NCBI RefSeq assembly: GCF_000420265.1
Contig: NZ_ATUP01000001.1
Location: forward strand, 372,001-436,000
Direction: 5' to 3'
Length of the DNA stretch: 64,000 bases
DNA from: Oceanicaulis alexandrii DSM 11625
GTDB lineage: Bacteria; Pseudomonadota; Alphaproteobacteria; Caulobacterales; Maricaulaceae
In this document: positions 47,901-55,736 of the stretch, in pieces
How the letters are laid out: the number at the start of each line of letters is the position of its first letter
Position numbering within the stretch: position 1 is the first letter of the stretch
Program-made: the position numbers and the translations under genes
The notes under the pieces: model-generated
What the model was told of the DNA's origin: nothing
Database searches by the model: none
What the model saw: only the letters and a program-made list of their open reading frames with translations

Positions 47901-47930
47901 TTTCGTTCGTCCTCAGCCGGGATCAGCCTC

Positions 47931-48722
47931 ATGACCTTGTCCGTCGCCACATGGAACGTCAACTCGATCAAGGCGCGCCTGCCCAATGTGCTGGACTGGC
48001 TGAAAGAAGCCAAACCGGACGTGGCGTGCCTCCAGGAGATCAAGACGGTGGACGAGGGCTTCCCCCGGCTCGAGATCGAAGAGCTCGGCTATAACGTCGA
48101 GACCGTAGGCCAGAAGACCTATAACGGCGTCGCCCTGCTTTCAAAGCGCCCGATCGAGGAGATCAGCCAGCGCGCTCTGCCCGGCGATGAGGAAGACGAG
48201 CAGGCGCGGTACATCGAGGCCGTCATCAGCGCAGACCATGGCCCGGTGCGGGTCGCGTCGATCTATCTGCCCAACGGCAATCCCGCGCCCGGCCCCAAAT
48301 ACGAGTACAAGCTCAACTGGATGAAGCGCCTGAAGGCGCACGCCAAATCGCTGCTGGCTCTGGAAGAGCCTGTCATTCTGGCGGGCGATTACAATCTCAT
48401 CCCGCGCGACAGCGATGTGCATGACGCCGCCGCTTGGGAGGGCGACGCGCTGATCCGGCCTGAGAGCCGGGACGCCTTCGCGGAGATCCTGTGGCTTGGG
48501 TATTCAGAGGCGTTTATGCAGGCCGACGGGCGCGCCCACCAATACACCTTCTGGGATTATCAGGCCGGCGCCTGGCAGAGGAGTAACGGCATCCGCATCG
48601 ACCACCTCCTTCTGAGCCCCCAGTCCGCCGATACGCTCAAATCCGTGGAGATCGCCAAGGATGTGCGCGGCAAGGAAAAAGCCTCTGACCACGTGCCCTT
48701 CATCGGAGTGTTCGAGCTGTGA
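47931..48722 (+). CDS. xth: Exodeoxyribonuclease III
   Basis: The 263-residue AP endonuclease/3'-exonuclease acts in base excision repair. All EEP/Xth motifs are present: TWNVNSIKARL, the catalytic Glu in CLQEIKTVD, AGDYNLIPRDSDVHD, IRIDHLLLS and ASDHVPFIG. It is co-directional with the VOC gene, sharing a GTGA overlap. In related genomes it often neighbours erpA. Confidence 0.97.
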   Translation: MTLSVATWNVNSIKARLPNVLDWLKEAKPDVACLQEIKTVDEGFPRLEIEELGYNVETVGQKTYNGVALLSKRPIEEISQRALPGDEEDEQARYIEAVISADHGPVRVASIYLPNGNPAPGPKYEYKLNWMKRLKAHAKSLLALEEPVILAGDYNLIPRDSDVHDAAAWEGDALIRPESRDAFAEILWLGYSEAFMQADGRAHQYTFWDYQAGAWQRSNGIRIDHLLLSPQSADTLKSVEIAKDVRGKEKASDHVPFIGVFEL

Positions 48723-49117
48723 GCATGCCGTCTCAAACCCTCGCCGCGGTGACCTATCTGGTCGCGGACTATGACGAGGCCATCGCCTGGTTCAAGACCG
48801 CGCTCGGCTTTGAAGTTCTGAGCGATGACGATCTTGGAGACGGCAAGCGCTGGGTCGAGATCGGCGCAGGCGATGGCGGGGTGAAGCTTTTGCTCGCCAA
48901 GGCCAAGGGCGTCGAGCAAGTCGCCGCCATCGGCGCCTTCGCTGGTGACCGGGTGGGCTTTTTCCTGCACACGAACAACTTTGACGCCAAGCGCCAGGCC
49001 ATGGAAATTAACGGCGTGCCGTTTGAAGAAGACACGCGGACCGAGCCCTATGGCAAGGTGGCGGTGTTTCGCGATCTTTACGGCAATCGCTGGGATCTGC
49101 TGGAGCCGAAGGCCTAG
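48719..49117 (+). CDS. VOC-family (glyoxalase-like) protein
   Basis: A 132-residue vicinal-oxygen-chelate protein: AVTYLVADYDEAIAWFKTALGFEVL at the start, then GKRWVEIG, HTNNFDAKRQAME and the closing YGKVAVFRDLYGNRWDLLEP with the conserved Glu. Members include lyases, dioxygenases and resistance proteins; the reaction here cannot be told. The GTG start at 48719 overlaps the xth stop by 4 nt; ATG 48725 is the alternative. Confidence 0.88.
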   Translation: MSMPSQTLAAVTYLVADYDEAIAWFKTALGFEVLSDDDLGDGKRWVEIGAGDGGVKLLLAKAKGVEQVAAIGAFAGDRVGFFLHTNNFDAKRQAMEINGVPFEEDTRTEPYGKVAVFRDLYGNRWDLLEPKA

Positions 49118-50082
49118 CTGACCCCGCCGCCTTCACGCGCAGGCTCCAGCACGGTGTTGATGATGTCGTCGATCATCGAGAACTCGCCGTGCAGGGTCTC
49201 AACGCGGTCATGATCGGTGAGCGGTTTGAACATGGAGCCCGCTTCAAACTTGTTGCCGGTCTCCGCAACGATCAGCAATTCCCCGCGGCCATCCCCATCG
49301 CCCAGCGCATCATCGAACACGCAGCGCACATTCTTGCCCTTGAGCTCGGTCTCGAGCTTCAGCAAGCGCTCCATGAAGGAGGGCGTCAGAAGGTAGCGCG
49401 CCATCACCTGATCGGTGCCGTAGACTTCAAACGCTTTCTCGAACGTCGGATCCACCAGGCCGACCCGCTCAAGCTTGCGGCCGCTGAACAGCTTCTTCCC
49501 CCAGCCTTCAAGCCCGTTGAAGATACCCTTGTCGCGGGTCACCAGGGTGACGCCTTCGACCGTGCGCGGGAAGTTGATGCGGATCAGCACCCCGCGAAAC
49601 ACCGTGACGTAATAGGTGCGGTTCTTTGTGCGGCGGCGTTCCTCAAGATGGGCTTCGTAAATATCGAAATCCGCCCCGTAAGATTCGCCTGAGAACATGT
49701 CCTCGAAGCTCTTCCGGTCAGAGCCCGGCAGCAAGCCATGCTCGCGAAAGGCGTCAAACCGCACCGGGTTATGCACTTCGGCGCTGTAACGCATGCCGAA
49801 GGCGGAGGCGAACCGGTCATTGAGGCCGGACTTCACGGTCTTTCGCAGCGTGTTGAGGGCGCTGTTGCCCCAGATCATGGCCCCCAGAACGATCAGTCCG
49901 GAGCCGACCAGCATGACCGGCGCGGGAAAGCCTGCGAGCCCCGATACGATCAAGAACACGGCCACGCCGCCAAAGGCGATTCCGACACCTTTATAGCATT
50001 GGGAGACGGCGGCTTTGCGCTCTGTCTCAAGGCTCTCAAGCCAGGGGGTCAGCTCTTCAATGGCTTGGGTCAGGTCACGCAT
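49114..50082 (-). CDS. DUF3137-domain membrane protein
   Basis: The 322-residue product matches the DUF3137 layout: an N-terminal helical segment with YKGVGIAFGGVAVFLIVSGL and APVMLVGSGLIVLGAMIWG as two transmembrane helices, a linker, and a soluble domain with FEDMFSGESYGADFDIYEAHLEERR and TVFRGVLIRINFP. In the C-terminal half, DDALGDGDGRGELLIVAETGNKFEAGSMF resembles family proteins. Function of the family is not established. It converges with the VOC gene by 4 nt. Confidence 0.85.
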   Translation of the reverse strand: MRDLTQAIEELTPWLESLETERKAAVSQCYKGVGIAFGGVAVFLIVSGLAGFPAPVMLVGSGLIVLGAMIWGNSALNTLRKTVKSGLNDRFASAFGMRYSAEVHNPVRFDAFREHGLLPGSDRKSFEDMFSGESYGADFDIYEAHLEERRRTKNRTYYVTVFRGVLIRINFPRTVEGVTLVTRDKGIFNGLEGWGKKLFSGRKLERVGLVDPTFEKAFEVYGTDQVMARYLLTPSFMERLLKLETELKGKNVRCVFDDALGDGDGRGELLIVAETGNKFEAGSMFKPLTDHDRVETLHGEFSMIDDIINTVLEPAREGGGVS

Positions 50083-50175
50083 GGCCAGTCTCGGGGATGG
50101 TTATGAAACAGGAGGCTGAAACAAAACGGGCGCCGTCCTGCGGCGCCCGTTTGATCGTCATAAGTCCAGACCCGA

Positions 50176-50802
50176 TTAACGGCCCCGGCGTGCAATACGC
50201 TCGATTTCAGCCTGCACTTTTTCCTCAACGATTGAGGGCAGGTTTTCATCCAGCCACTGCTTGAGCATCGGGCGCATCATTTCACGCACGATGGATTCAA
50301 GCGTCTGTCCCTGCTGGTAAGAAACCCGCAGGTTTTCAGACAAAGCGGCGAACATGCCAGCCGCGGCAGAAGCCGGCGCAGCGTCGACCAGAGACTCTTC
50401 GTCAACAGGCTCCGGCTCCGGTTCCGCCTCAAACTCAGGCTCGGGTTCCGGCTCAGGCTCCGGCTCGCGATCCATGATCATGAGATCATCGGCGAGATCG
50501 ACCGGCTCGTCGTCTTCGACACGCTCGGTCAGCTCAAGCGCGTCGTCCATATCCATGTCCGGCTCGGGTTCCGGCTCAGGCTCAGGTTCCGGTTCAGCCT
50601 CGAATTCAGGCTCCGGCTCGGGCTCAGGCTCGGGTTCCGGCTCAGGCTCCGCCTCAAGCTCGGGTTCCGGCTCAGGGGCGGGTTCGGCCTCAGCCTCGGC
50701 TTCTTCAGCCTTCGGCTCTTCTTCGTCTTCGTTAATGATACGGCGAATGGAGGCGAGAATTTCCTCCATCGTCGGTTCTTGTTCAGCACTATCCTGAGCC
50801 AT
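50176..50802 (-). CDS. popZ: Polar organizing protein PopZ (DUF2497)
   Basis: PopZ self-assembles at cell poles and anchors the chromosome origin through ParB in Caulobacter. The 208 residues carry the conserved N-terminal helix [19 protein letters not shown] and the C-terminal assembly region ([20 protein letters not shown], then [19 protein letters not shown]). The linker between them is an extended acidic disordered region with long runs of Glu-Pro pairs, broken by [19 protein letters not shown]. Start ATG 50802 gives [12 protein letters not shown], like Caulobacter. It is downstream of tolC. Confidence 0.95.
   Translation of the reverse strand: MAQDSAEQEPTMEEILASIRRIINEDEEEPKAEEAEAEAEPAPEPEPELEAEPEPEPEPEPEPEPEFEAEPEPEPEPEPEPDMDMDDALELTERVEDDEPVDLADDLMIMDREPEPEPEPEPEFEAEPEPEPVDEESLVDAAPASAAAGMFAALSENLRVSYQQGQTLESIVREMMRPMLKQWLDENLPSIVEEKVQAEIERIARRGR
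50409..50700 (-). repeat. Low-complexity EP-encoding direct repeats in popZ
   Basis: Two tracts (50409-50467 and 50557-50700) are built from near-identical 12-18-nt units such as GGTTCCGGCTCAGGCTC on the plus strand, encoding Glu-Pro runs in popZ. They are a likely site of slippage or recombination. Confidence 0.85.
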
Positions 50803-50897
50803 AGAGACGTCCTTCGTCCGTCGAGGGGTAAACGGCGGCGCACAGGTTAGGCGCGGCAAGCCTTGGCTGTCCAGCACCCTTCCTTGATTTCCAAGGT

Positions 50898-52247
50898 CTA
50901 ATTCCAGGGCGTTAAGTCGAAGTTAGCCCCTCGAGATTCTTCAAATCGCGACTCGACGTCCACAGCGTCAACCGGCAGAGCCAGGCTGGCGGCGTCCAGT
51001 TGTCCCATGGCTTGCAGAAGCGCATAGCTGGCCACAGTCAGGTCACGTTCCGCGCGCACCAGCTCGAGCCGGGAGTTCAGCAATTCCTGCTCGGCGTTAA
51101 GCACGTCCAGCGTGGTCCGAAGCCCCACAAGAGCCTCCTGCTCGACGCCTTCAAAGGCGATTTCGTTCGCCCGGACCGCCTGACGGCTTGATTCGATCAC
51201 GGCGAGCGCGGCGAGGTAATTGTTCCACGCATTGGTCGCGCCCTCGATCACCTGACGGCGCACAGTCAGAGCCGACAAGCGCGCCTGATCAGCGGAAGCA
51301 CGCGCCTGACGCACGTTCGAGCGGTTCAGGCCGCCGGTGAAAATCGGCATCGTCACTGAAGCCGTGACCGAGGCGGACCCGCGACCCTGGCCGGAGAAAT
51401 CGCTCTCGCGGCCTTCAGATATGGACGCCCGCAGCCCCACTTCTGGCAATTGGGCGCCGCGCGCCACTCGAACGCCATGTTCAGCGGCCATTTCTGCAAA
51501 CTGGGCGGCCAACAGATCAGGATTGCGGCTGATCGCGACTTCCGCAGCGTCGGCGAATTCATCCGGCGCCTGTTCGGCCGGCCCGGCGCTGACAGGCTGG
51601 ATCGGGTCGACGCCCGTCACCCGGGCGTACCCGGCGCGAGAAGCGGCCAGCGCCGCTTGCGCCGCAGACAGCTGAGCCCGCGCCCCGGACAGGCGCGCTT
51701 CAGCCTGGGCGACGTCGGTGCGGGTGATCTCACCCACTTCAAACCGGTCGCGCGCTGCGCGCAGCTGTTCGGCCAGAACCTCGACGTTATTGCTGCGGAT
51801 GGCGATGATCTGCTGATCGCGGACCACATTCATATGCGCGCTGACAGCATCCAGAAGCACGGACTGCTCGGTGGACCGCAGCTGTTGGCGAGCCGCCTCG
51901 ATTCGCGAGAGGGCGGCGTCAATAGAGCCGCGCGTGCGACCACCCCGATAAATGGACTGGTTCAGCGTCAGGCCATAGCTGGACGAGTCGCTCTCTTGCG
52001 CACCGCCCCAGGTGTCCAGCGTCTCTCCGACCGAGCCGTTCGCGGACAGGCTGGGCAAGACGTTGGCGCGGGCCTGGAAATAGCCTTCTTCGGACTGTCG
52101 CAGACTGGCGCGCTGAGCGCCCAGCGTGGGGTTGGATTCATAGGCGGCGACCAGCGTCTCCTGAAGAGACTGCGCCTGCGCCATCCCCATGGGCGCAAGA
52201 CTAAACGAGAAAACCGACAGTGCGGCGGCGCACAGCAAACGTTTCAT
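50898..52247 (-). CDS. tolC: TolC-family outer-membrane efflux/secretion channel
   Basis: The 449-residue protein has a signal peptide ([12 protein letters not shown]) and the TolC pattern: two related halves of long helices and short strands, each starting like [30 protein letters not shown] and [48 protein letters not shown] is the classical family signature. It forms the outer channel for tripartite exporters and type I secretion. It lies between popZ and a PCMT-family gene, as in Caulobacter. Confidence 0.95.
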   Translation of the reverse strand: MKRLLCAAALSVFSFSLAPMGMAQAQSLQETLVAAYESNPTLGAQRASLRQSEEGYFQARANVLPSLSANGSVGETLDTWGGAQESDSSSYGLTLNQSIYRGGRTRGSIDAALSRIEAARQQLRSTEQSVLLDAVSAHMNVVRDQQIIAIRSNNVEVLAEQLRAARDRFEVGEITRTDVAQAEARLSGARAQLSAAQAALAASRAGYARVTGVDPIQPVSAGPAEQAPDEFADAAEVAISRNPDLLAAQFAEMAAEHGVRVARGAQLPEVGLRASISEGRESDFSGQGRGSASVTASVTMPIFTGGLNRSNVRQARASADQARLSALTVRRQVIEGATNAWNNYLAALAVIESSRQAVRANEIAFEGVEQEALVGLRTTLDVLNAEQELLNSRLELVRAERDLTVASYALLQAMGQLDAASLALPVDAVDVESRFEESRGANFDLTPWN

Positions 52248-52373
52248 GGGGCGTCCCTCTTGACCATCCCTTGCGCAAGTCGCGCAAAACCTACCCGTCT
52301 TTGTATAGGACGGGTAAGACACGGTGTACGGTGCAAAATGTCACCCTCGACAGACAATCTGATGACAGCCTGC

Positions 52374-53030
52374 CTAGAAAGCGAATTTCGCCTCCGGTTC
52401 AAAGCCCGGCAGATAGGGCGCGGTCGTGTCGAAGATATCACGATCGCCCACCGTATTCTGCGCCTTGGTGTAGATACGCGCCCGGCCGACAGTTCCGTCG
52501 CGGACGATGACAGCCAGACGGCCGCCGACGCTGAGCTGATCAATCCAGGCCTGGGCCGGCTCGGCCACAGCGCCGTTGACGATGATCACATCAAACGGAC
52601 CTTGCCCCGGCACGCCTTTTGACAGCTCGCCTTCAACGACAGCGGCGTTATCGGTCTCGATGGCGTTGAGCGCGTCCGTGGCTTTCTCGGCGAGGCCCAG
52701 ATCTTTTTGCTCCAGTCCGACCACCGTCTCGGCGAGGCGGGCCAGCACAGCGGTGGAGTATCCCCGGCCGCACGCCACATCCAGCACCACGTCGGTGGGG
52801 CGAATGTCAGCAGCTTGAATCAGCTTGGCCAGATCACGCGGCGTCAGCATGAAGCGGCCTTCGGCCACACGCGCTTCGGTGTCTGCGTAAGCCTTGGCGG
52901 CCTGGGATTTGGGCAAGAACCGCTCACGCGGAATGTCAGCCATCGCATCCTGGATACGATGATCCGTCACGTCGTTCGGACGGATCTGGCTGTTGACCAT
53001 GGCGAGGCGGGCGGTCTCGAATTCGGACAT
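52374..53030 (-). CDS. PCMT-family methyltransferase, divergent
   Basis: The 218-residue product matches the protein-L-isoaspartate methyltransferase family by its N-terminal ARLAMVNSQIRPNDVTDHRIQDAM and the Rossmann core VVLDVACGRGYSTAVLARLA. It lacks the TISQP substrate loop found in the true Pcm at 33.6 kb (here GRFMLTPRDLAK), and motif I differs from EIGTGSGY. It is therefore probably a methyltransferase with another substrate. This type is conserved upstream of tolC in alphaproteobacteria. Start ATG 53030 is family-like. Confidence 0.88.
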   Translation of the reverse strand: MSEFETARLAMVNSQIRPNDVTDHRIQDAMADIPRERFLPKSQAAKAYADTEARVAEGRFMLTPRDLAKLIQAADIRPTDVVLDVACGRGYSTAVLARLAETVVGLEQKDLGLAEKATDALNAIETDNAAVVEGELSKGVPGQGPFDVIIVNGAVAEPAQAWIDQLSVGGRLAVIVRDGTVGRARIYTKAQNTVGDRDIFDTTAPYLPGFEPEAKFAF

Positions 53031-53173
53031 GGCGCGACGGCGTCCCTGTAATGAGTGTTCGCGGCGCTTATATCGCGCTCGCTTTCTGACCCGCAAGGCC
53101 AAGGCGCGTCCCTGCGACCCCAAGCCACTGCATATTTCCACATATAGAGCTGTTAAAGCCCGCTCAAAGCGCG

Positions 53174-53202
53174 TTGCGGGCGGCGTCTGGCTTTTGTATA
53201 GA
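53174..53202 (+). promoter_or_regulatory. Candidate promoter of tRNA-Cys
   Basis: TTGCGG (53174-53179) and TATAGA (53197-53202) are separated by 17 nt, about 20 nt upstream of the tRNA. Confidence 0.5.
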
Positions 53203-53221
53203 GGGCGACCCACCACAGGAC

Positions 53222-53295
53222 GGCGCTATGGCGGAGTGGTGACGCAGCGGATTGCAAATCCGTGTACCCCGGTTCGATTCCGGGTGGCGCCTCCA
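53222..53295 (+). tRNA. tRNA-Cys (GCA anticodon)
   Basis: Standard cloverleaf: acceptor GGCGCTA/TGGCGCC, D-arm TGGCGGAGTGGTGACGCA, anticodon stem-loop CGGATTGCAAATCCG with anticodon GCA, T-loop GTTCGATTC, discriminator T and encoded CCA. Confidence 0.97.
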
Positions 53296-53316
53296 CCTTT
53301 TCCTGACAAGCGTTTT

Positions 53317-53391
53317 GCGGACGGTCCTCACAGACCGTCCGATCTGATTCGGATACGCTGTTGCGGACGATCCTGACGGACCATCCGCAAC
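53317..53391. repeat. Two tandem similar hairpins after tRNA-Cys
   Basis: Two 25-nt units beginning GCGGACG and ending TCCG (53317-53341 and 53363-53387) are about 80% identical and can each fold back. The first forms a perfect 9-bp stem with 6-nt loop; the second is imperfect within a longer stem (53360-53391). They lie between tRNA-Cys and the convergent DUF962 gene and could act as terminators or be a dispersed repeat. Confidence 0.6.
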
Positions 53392-53399
53392 CGGGCGGA

Positions 53400-53756
53400 T
53401 TACTCGGCGGCGTGCGCGTGCGGATGATCGAGCACACCCGCCTTGACCAGCTCGGGCTTGAGGCGGCCGGTGAAGGCCAGCGCCGTCATCCGGTAATCGC
53501 TGATAAAAGACCAGAACGGATGAATGAAGGTCGCCGGCTTGTTGCGCTCGATGAAGGCGTGGCTGACCCAGGCGAAGCCATATCCGGTCAACGGCCACAG
53601 CAGCACCGCCCACCAGGTTTGCGTCAGTAGCGCAGCCAGCAGAATCGTGGTGCCGATAAGCGTGCCCGCATAGTGCATGTATCGCGTTCCCGCCTCGGCG
53701 TGTTCACGAAGGTAAAAGGGCCAGAATTGTTGATAAGTCGCGCTGCGTTCAGCCAT
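53400..53756 (-). CDS. DUF962 (Mpo1-like) membrane protein
   Basis: The 118-residue product fits the Mpo1/DUF962 family: FWPFYLREHAEAGTRYMHYAGTLIG with the conserved His residues, a hydrophobic hairpin (LIGTTILLAALLTQTWWAVLLW), and AWVSHAFIERNKPATFIHPFWSF. Eukaryotic Mpo1 is an iron-dependent 2-hydroxy fatty acid dioxygenase; the three His motifs are retained here. Start ATG 53756 has GGGGAGG upstream; the longer frame begins 14 residues earlier. Confidence 0.9.
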   Translation of the reverse strand: MAERSATYQQFWPFYLREHAEAGTRYMHYAGTLIGTTILLAALLTQTWWAVLLWPLTGYGFAWVSHAFIERNKPATFIHPFWSFISDYRMTALAFTGRLKPELVKAGVLDHPHAHAAE

Positions 53757-53889
53757 GCAAACCTCCCCGTCTGCTTTGTTTAACAGGTAAAGTAGCACAG
53801 TCCGGTCCGGTCTGCGACCATCAGCGAAGTCCCGACGGAATGTGGAGAATTTTCATTAACGTTAGGCGGTTGTTAACTCCCGACTCAGT

Positions 53890-53972
53890 ATTTGTTTACA
53901 CGTCTTCCTTCGAAGACACCCCACCATCCACCCAATGCCTTTTCGGGAGCTCTCGGGCTCCCGATTTTTTTA
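53890..53972 (+). ncRNA. Candidate small regulatory RNA
   Basis: The segment has three parts: a 6-bp hairpin GTCTTC-CTTC-GAAGAC (53902-53917), a 23-nt C-rich unstructured stretch (ACCCCACCATCCACCC and neighbours), and a strong terminator hairpin. C-rich single-stranded linkers that can pair with ribosome-binding sites are common in alphaproteobacterial sRNAs. The 5' end is a guess, as no clear promoter was identified. It is an inference, without known family match. Confidence 0.5.
53943..53971 (+). terminator. Strong intrinsic terminator
   Basis: An 8-bp stem TCGGGAGC/GCTCCCGA (53943-53950 with 53957-53964) with a 6-nt loop is followed by seven T residues. No protein gene ends before it on this strand, supporting an upstream non-coding transcript. 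Confidence 0.88.
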
Positions 53973-54023
53973 TGTCTGGATGTCTGGACTGAAACGAAAC
54001 TGCATCGGGCTGCACACAGCCGC

Positions 54024-54052
54024 TTGATCGCGTCCAACGCTCTGGATATACA
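54024..54052 (+). promoter_or_regulatory. Candidate promoter of tRNA-Asn
   Basis: TTGATC (54024-54029) and TATACA (54047-54052) are separated by 17 nt, about 25 nt upstream of tRNA-Asn. Confidence 0.5.
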
Positions 54053-54076
54053 CACCACCTCATCGCTGATGAGTGT

Positions 54077-54152
54077 TCCTCGGTAGCTCAGTTGGTAGAG
54101 CAAGCGACTGTTAATCGCTGGGTCGGCGGTTCGAGCCCGTCCCGAGGAGCCA
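54077..54152 (+). tRNA. tRNA-Asn (GTT anticodon)
   Basis: Cloverleaf of 76 nt: acceptor TCCTCGG/CCGAGGA, D-arm TAGCTCAGTTGGTAGAGCA, anticodon loop CTGTTAA with GTT, T-arm GGCGGTTCGAGCCCGTC, discriminator G and encoded CCA. Asn-tRNA with GTT is a queuosine substrate, relevant to tgt/queA here. Confidence 0.97.
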
Positions 54153-54187
54153 TCAGCGGCGATGACGCCCATCACTGTGTGAGCACC

Positions 54188-54216
54188 AGCCCCGCCTTGC
54201 CCCGCAAGGCGGGGCT
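54188..54216 (+). terminator. GC-rich hairpin after tRNA-Asn
   Basis: A perfect 12-bp stem (54188-54199 with 54205-54216) with a 5-nt loop lies 36 nt after the tRNA. There is no T-run, so it may be a processing or Rho-assisted end. Confidence 0.45.
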
Positions 54217-54266
54217 GCTCGCATCTGGGCCCTGCCGCACACTGGCGAGTCGCTGTCCCTCCGGCC

Positions 54267-54294
54267 AAAGAAAAGGGGCGCCATAAGCGCCCCT
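54267..54294 (-). terminator. Intrinsic terminator of proB
   Basis: On the minus strand an 8-bp stem AGGGGCGC/GCGCCCCT with 5-nt loop is followed by TTTTCTTT, 35 nt after the proB stop. Confidence 0.85.
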
Positions 54295-54328
54295 CTCCTC
54301 GTTCCACATTTGCAAGAAATCGCTAAGG

Positions 54329-55483
54329 TCAGCCGACCAGCGTAACGGAATCCGTCGGAGGTTCCCATGTCAGGTGGTGGTCCTGAATCAGGGCCATATT
54401 GTCGGCGGCGATGATTCTCGGCTTTGATTCGTATCCCAGCAGCTCAGACGGAGTGGAATCCGTGTTCCGGGCCAGCAGCAGGATTTCAGCCGATGTGAAA
54501 TTGGACATGCCGCGGGCCAGCTCCTCGCCGCCTTCGTCATAGATGTGCAGCACATCGCCTTTGTTGAAATCGCCCTGAACGGAGACGATGTCACAGCGGC
54601 CGATGTCCGCCCGGTCCTTGCGCAGCTTTTCAGCCATGGCTTCATCAACAACCAGTCCGCCCGCTTGCTGCAGCCGGTCTGTGAGCCAGATCGCCCATGA
54701 GCTGTCGGGGTCGCCCAGAGCGACGCATTTGGTATGGCGGCGCTCGTCTTTCAAAAGCGCCGAGACCGGACGGTCCACTTCGCCTTGGCCGATCAGCGTC
54801 TCCACGCCGGCGTTCTGGGCCATGTTCGCGGCCCGCATCTTGGTCAGCATGCCGCCCGTACCCAGAGCGCTGACCGAGCTGGTCACTTCCAGATATTCAG
54901 ACACATCCTCGACTACCGGCACGTGCTGGGCGCCCTCGTCCTCGGGGTTGCGGTCATACAGACCGTCAACACTGGTGAGGATCACCAGCTTGTCGGCTTG
55001 AACCATCTGCGCGACCTTGGCGGCGAGGCGGTCATTATCGCCCACCTTCAGCTCGGCCGTGGTCACAGAGTCGTTTTCATTGACGATCGGCATCACGCCG
55101 CGCTCGATCAGACGCGTGATGGTGTTCTTGGTGTTCAGGAAGCGGCGGCGATCTTCCAGATCGTCCAGCGTCACCAGCACCTGCGCAATATCAAACCCGT
55201 ATTCCAGAGCGATCTGCTTGTAAGCATTCATCAGGAGCGGCTGGCCGCAAGCGGCGGCGGCCTGTTTGTCCAGAAGCCCGGCCTCTTCCGGCGCGACGCC
55301 GATAGTGGACAGACCGATCGCCACGGCTCCAGACGAAGTCAGAACCACGTCAATGCCCTCGTCGCGCAGACGGGCGACGTCCTCCATCACCCCGTGCATG
55401 AAGGCGTAGCGCAGAGTGAGGTGCTCCTCATTGGCGAGGAGGGATGAGCCAATTTTCACAACGACGCGTTGGCGATCAGACAA
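54329..55483 (-). CDS. proB: Glutamate 5-kinase
   Basis: ProB phosphorylates glutamate, the first and feedback-regulated step of proline synthesis. The 384-residue product has the amino acid kinase domain (VVKIGSSLLANEE, VLTSSGAVAIGL, PIVNENDSVTTAELKVGDNDRLAAKVA, LGTGGMLTKMRAA) and a C-terminal PUA domain (QGDFNKGDVLHIYDEGGEELARGMSNF). It is divergent from proC across 253 nt, with the other proline genes on the opposite strand. Confidence 0.97.
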   Translation of the reverse strand: MSDRQRVVVKIGSSLLANEEHLTLRYAFMHGVMEDVARLRDEGIDVVLTSSGAVAIGLSTIGVAPEEAGLLDKQAAAACGQPLLMNAYKQIALEYGFDIAQVLVTLDDLEDRRRFLNTKNTITRLIERGVMPIVNENDSVTTAELKVGDNDRLAAKVAQMVQADKLVILTSVDGLYDRNPEDEGAQHVPVVEDVSEYLEVTSSVSALGTGGMLTKMRAANMAQNAGVETLIGQGEVDRPVSALLKDERRHTKCVALGDPDSSWAIWLTDRLQQAGGLVVDEAMAEKLRKDRADIGRCDIVSVQGDFNKGDVLHIYDEGGEELARGMSNFTSAEILLLARNTDSTPSELLGYESKPRIIAADNMALIQDHHLTWEPPTDSVTLVG

Positions 55484-55736
55484 AACAATACTCTCCGGTG
55501 ACGCGGCGCAGCATGCCGCAAAGATGCGCGAAAGATACTTTTTGTTCGAAACAATTCAAGGGGAGCCCCCCAATGTTTCCTCAGCGCTCAAAATCCTATG
55601 ACAGCGTAGTTTACGAACGGTTGCAGCATCTGAACTCCGCATCGAGTTGAAAAATCTTACTTCGTCACCTAAATAGTGCGGCGGCGCGTCAGACTGGATT
55701 GGCGCGACTTGGACAATAAGCTGTGACGGAGGCTTC
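55484..55736. other. Divergent regulatory region proB / proC
   Basis: A 253-nt region of lower GC content than the flanking genes, with no convincing regulator site found by eye. It holds a possible 25-codon frame at 55573-55650 with its own AAGGGGAG ribosome site. Promoters for proB (minus) and proC (plus) should lie here. Confidence 0.5.
55573..55650 (+). CDS. Possible 25-residue leader peptide
   Basis: An ATG preceded by AAGGGGAG at about 7-nt spacing opens a 25-codon frame (MFPQRSKSYDSVVYERLQHL then five residues) 87 nt before proC. It has a proper ribosome site and stop, but only one proline codon, so attenuation by proline supply is not suggested. It could be a chance frame. Confidence 0.25.
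   Translation: MFPQRSKSYDSVVYERLQHLNSASS

Larger units (their letters stand above)
53757..54076. other. Intergenic region of 320 nt
   Basis: No credible protein-coding gene was found. The stretch contains a candidate small RNA ending in a strong terminator (about 53.90-53.97 kb) and the promoter of tRNA-Asn. Short open frames in it cross the terminator hairpin and have no ribosome site. Confidence 0.7.

Noticed and set aside
50409-50700. Regularly repeated sequence resembling a CRISPR array, and a long Ser/Gly-rich frame on the opposite strand
   Set aside because: The repeats encode the EP linker of popZ, have no unique spacers, and the antisense frame is a shadow of the same low-complexity DNA.
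53837-53863. GGAAT-N18-CGTT resembling an EcfG general-stress promoter before the candidate sRNA
   Set aside because: The consensus is GGAAC with 16-17 nt spacing; both base and spacing deviate.
53885-54307. Open frame on the minus strand across the 53.9-54.3 kb region
   Set aside because: It runs through tRNA-Asn and the terminator hairpin and has no family similarity.
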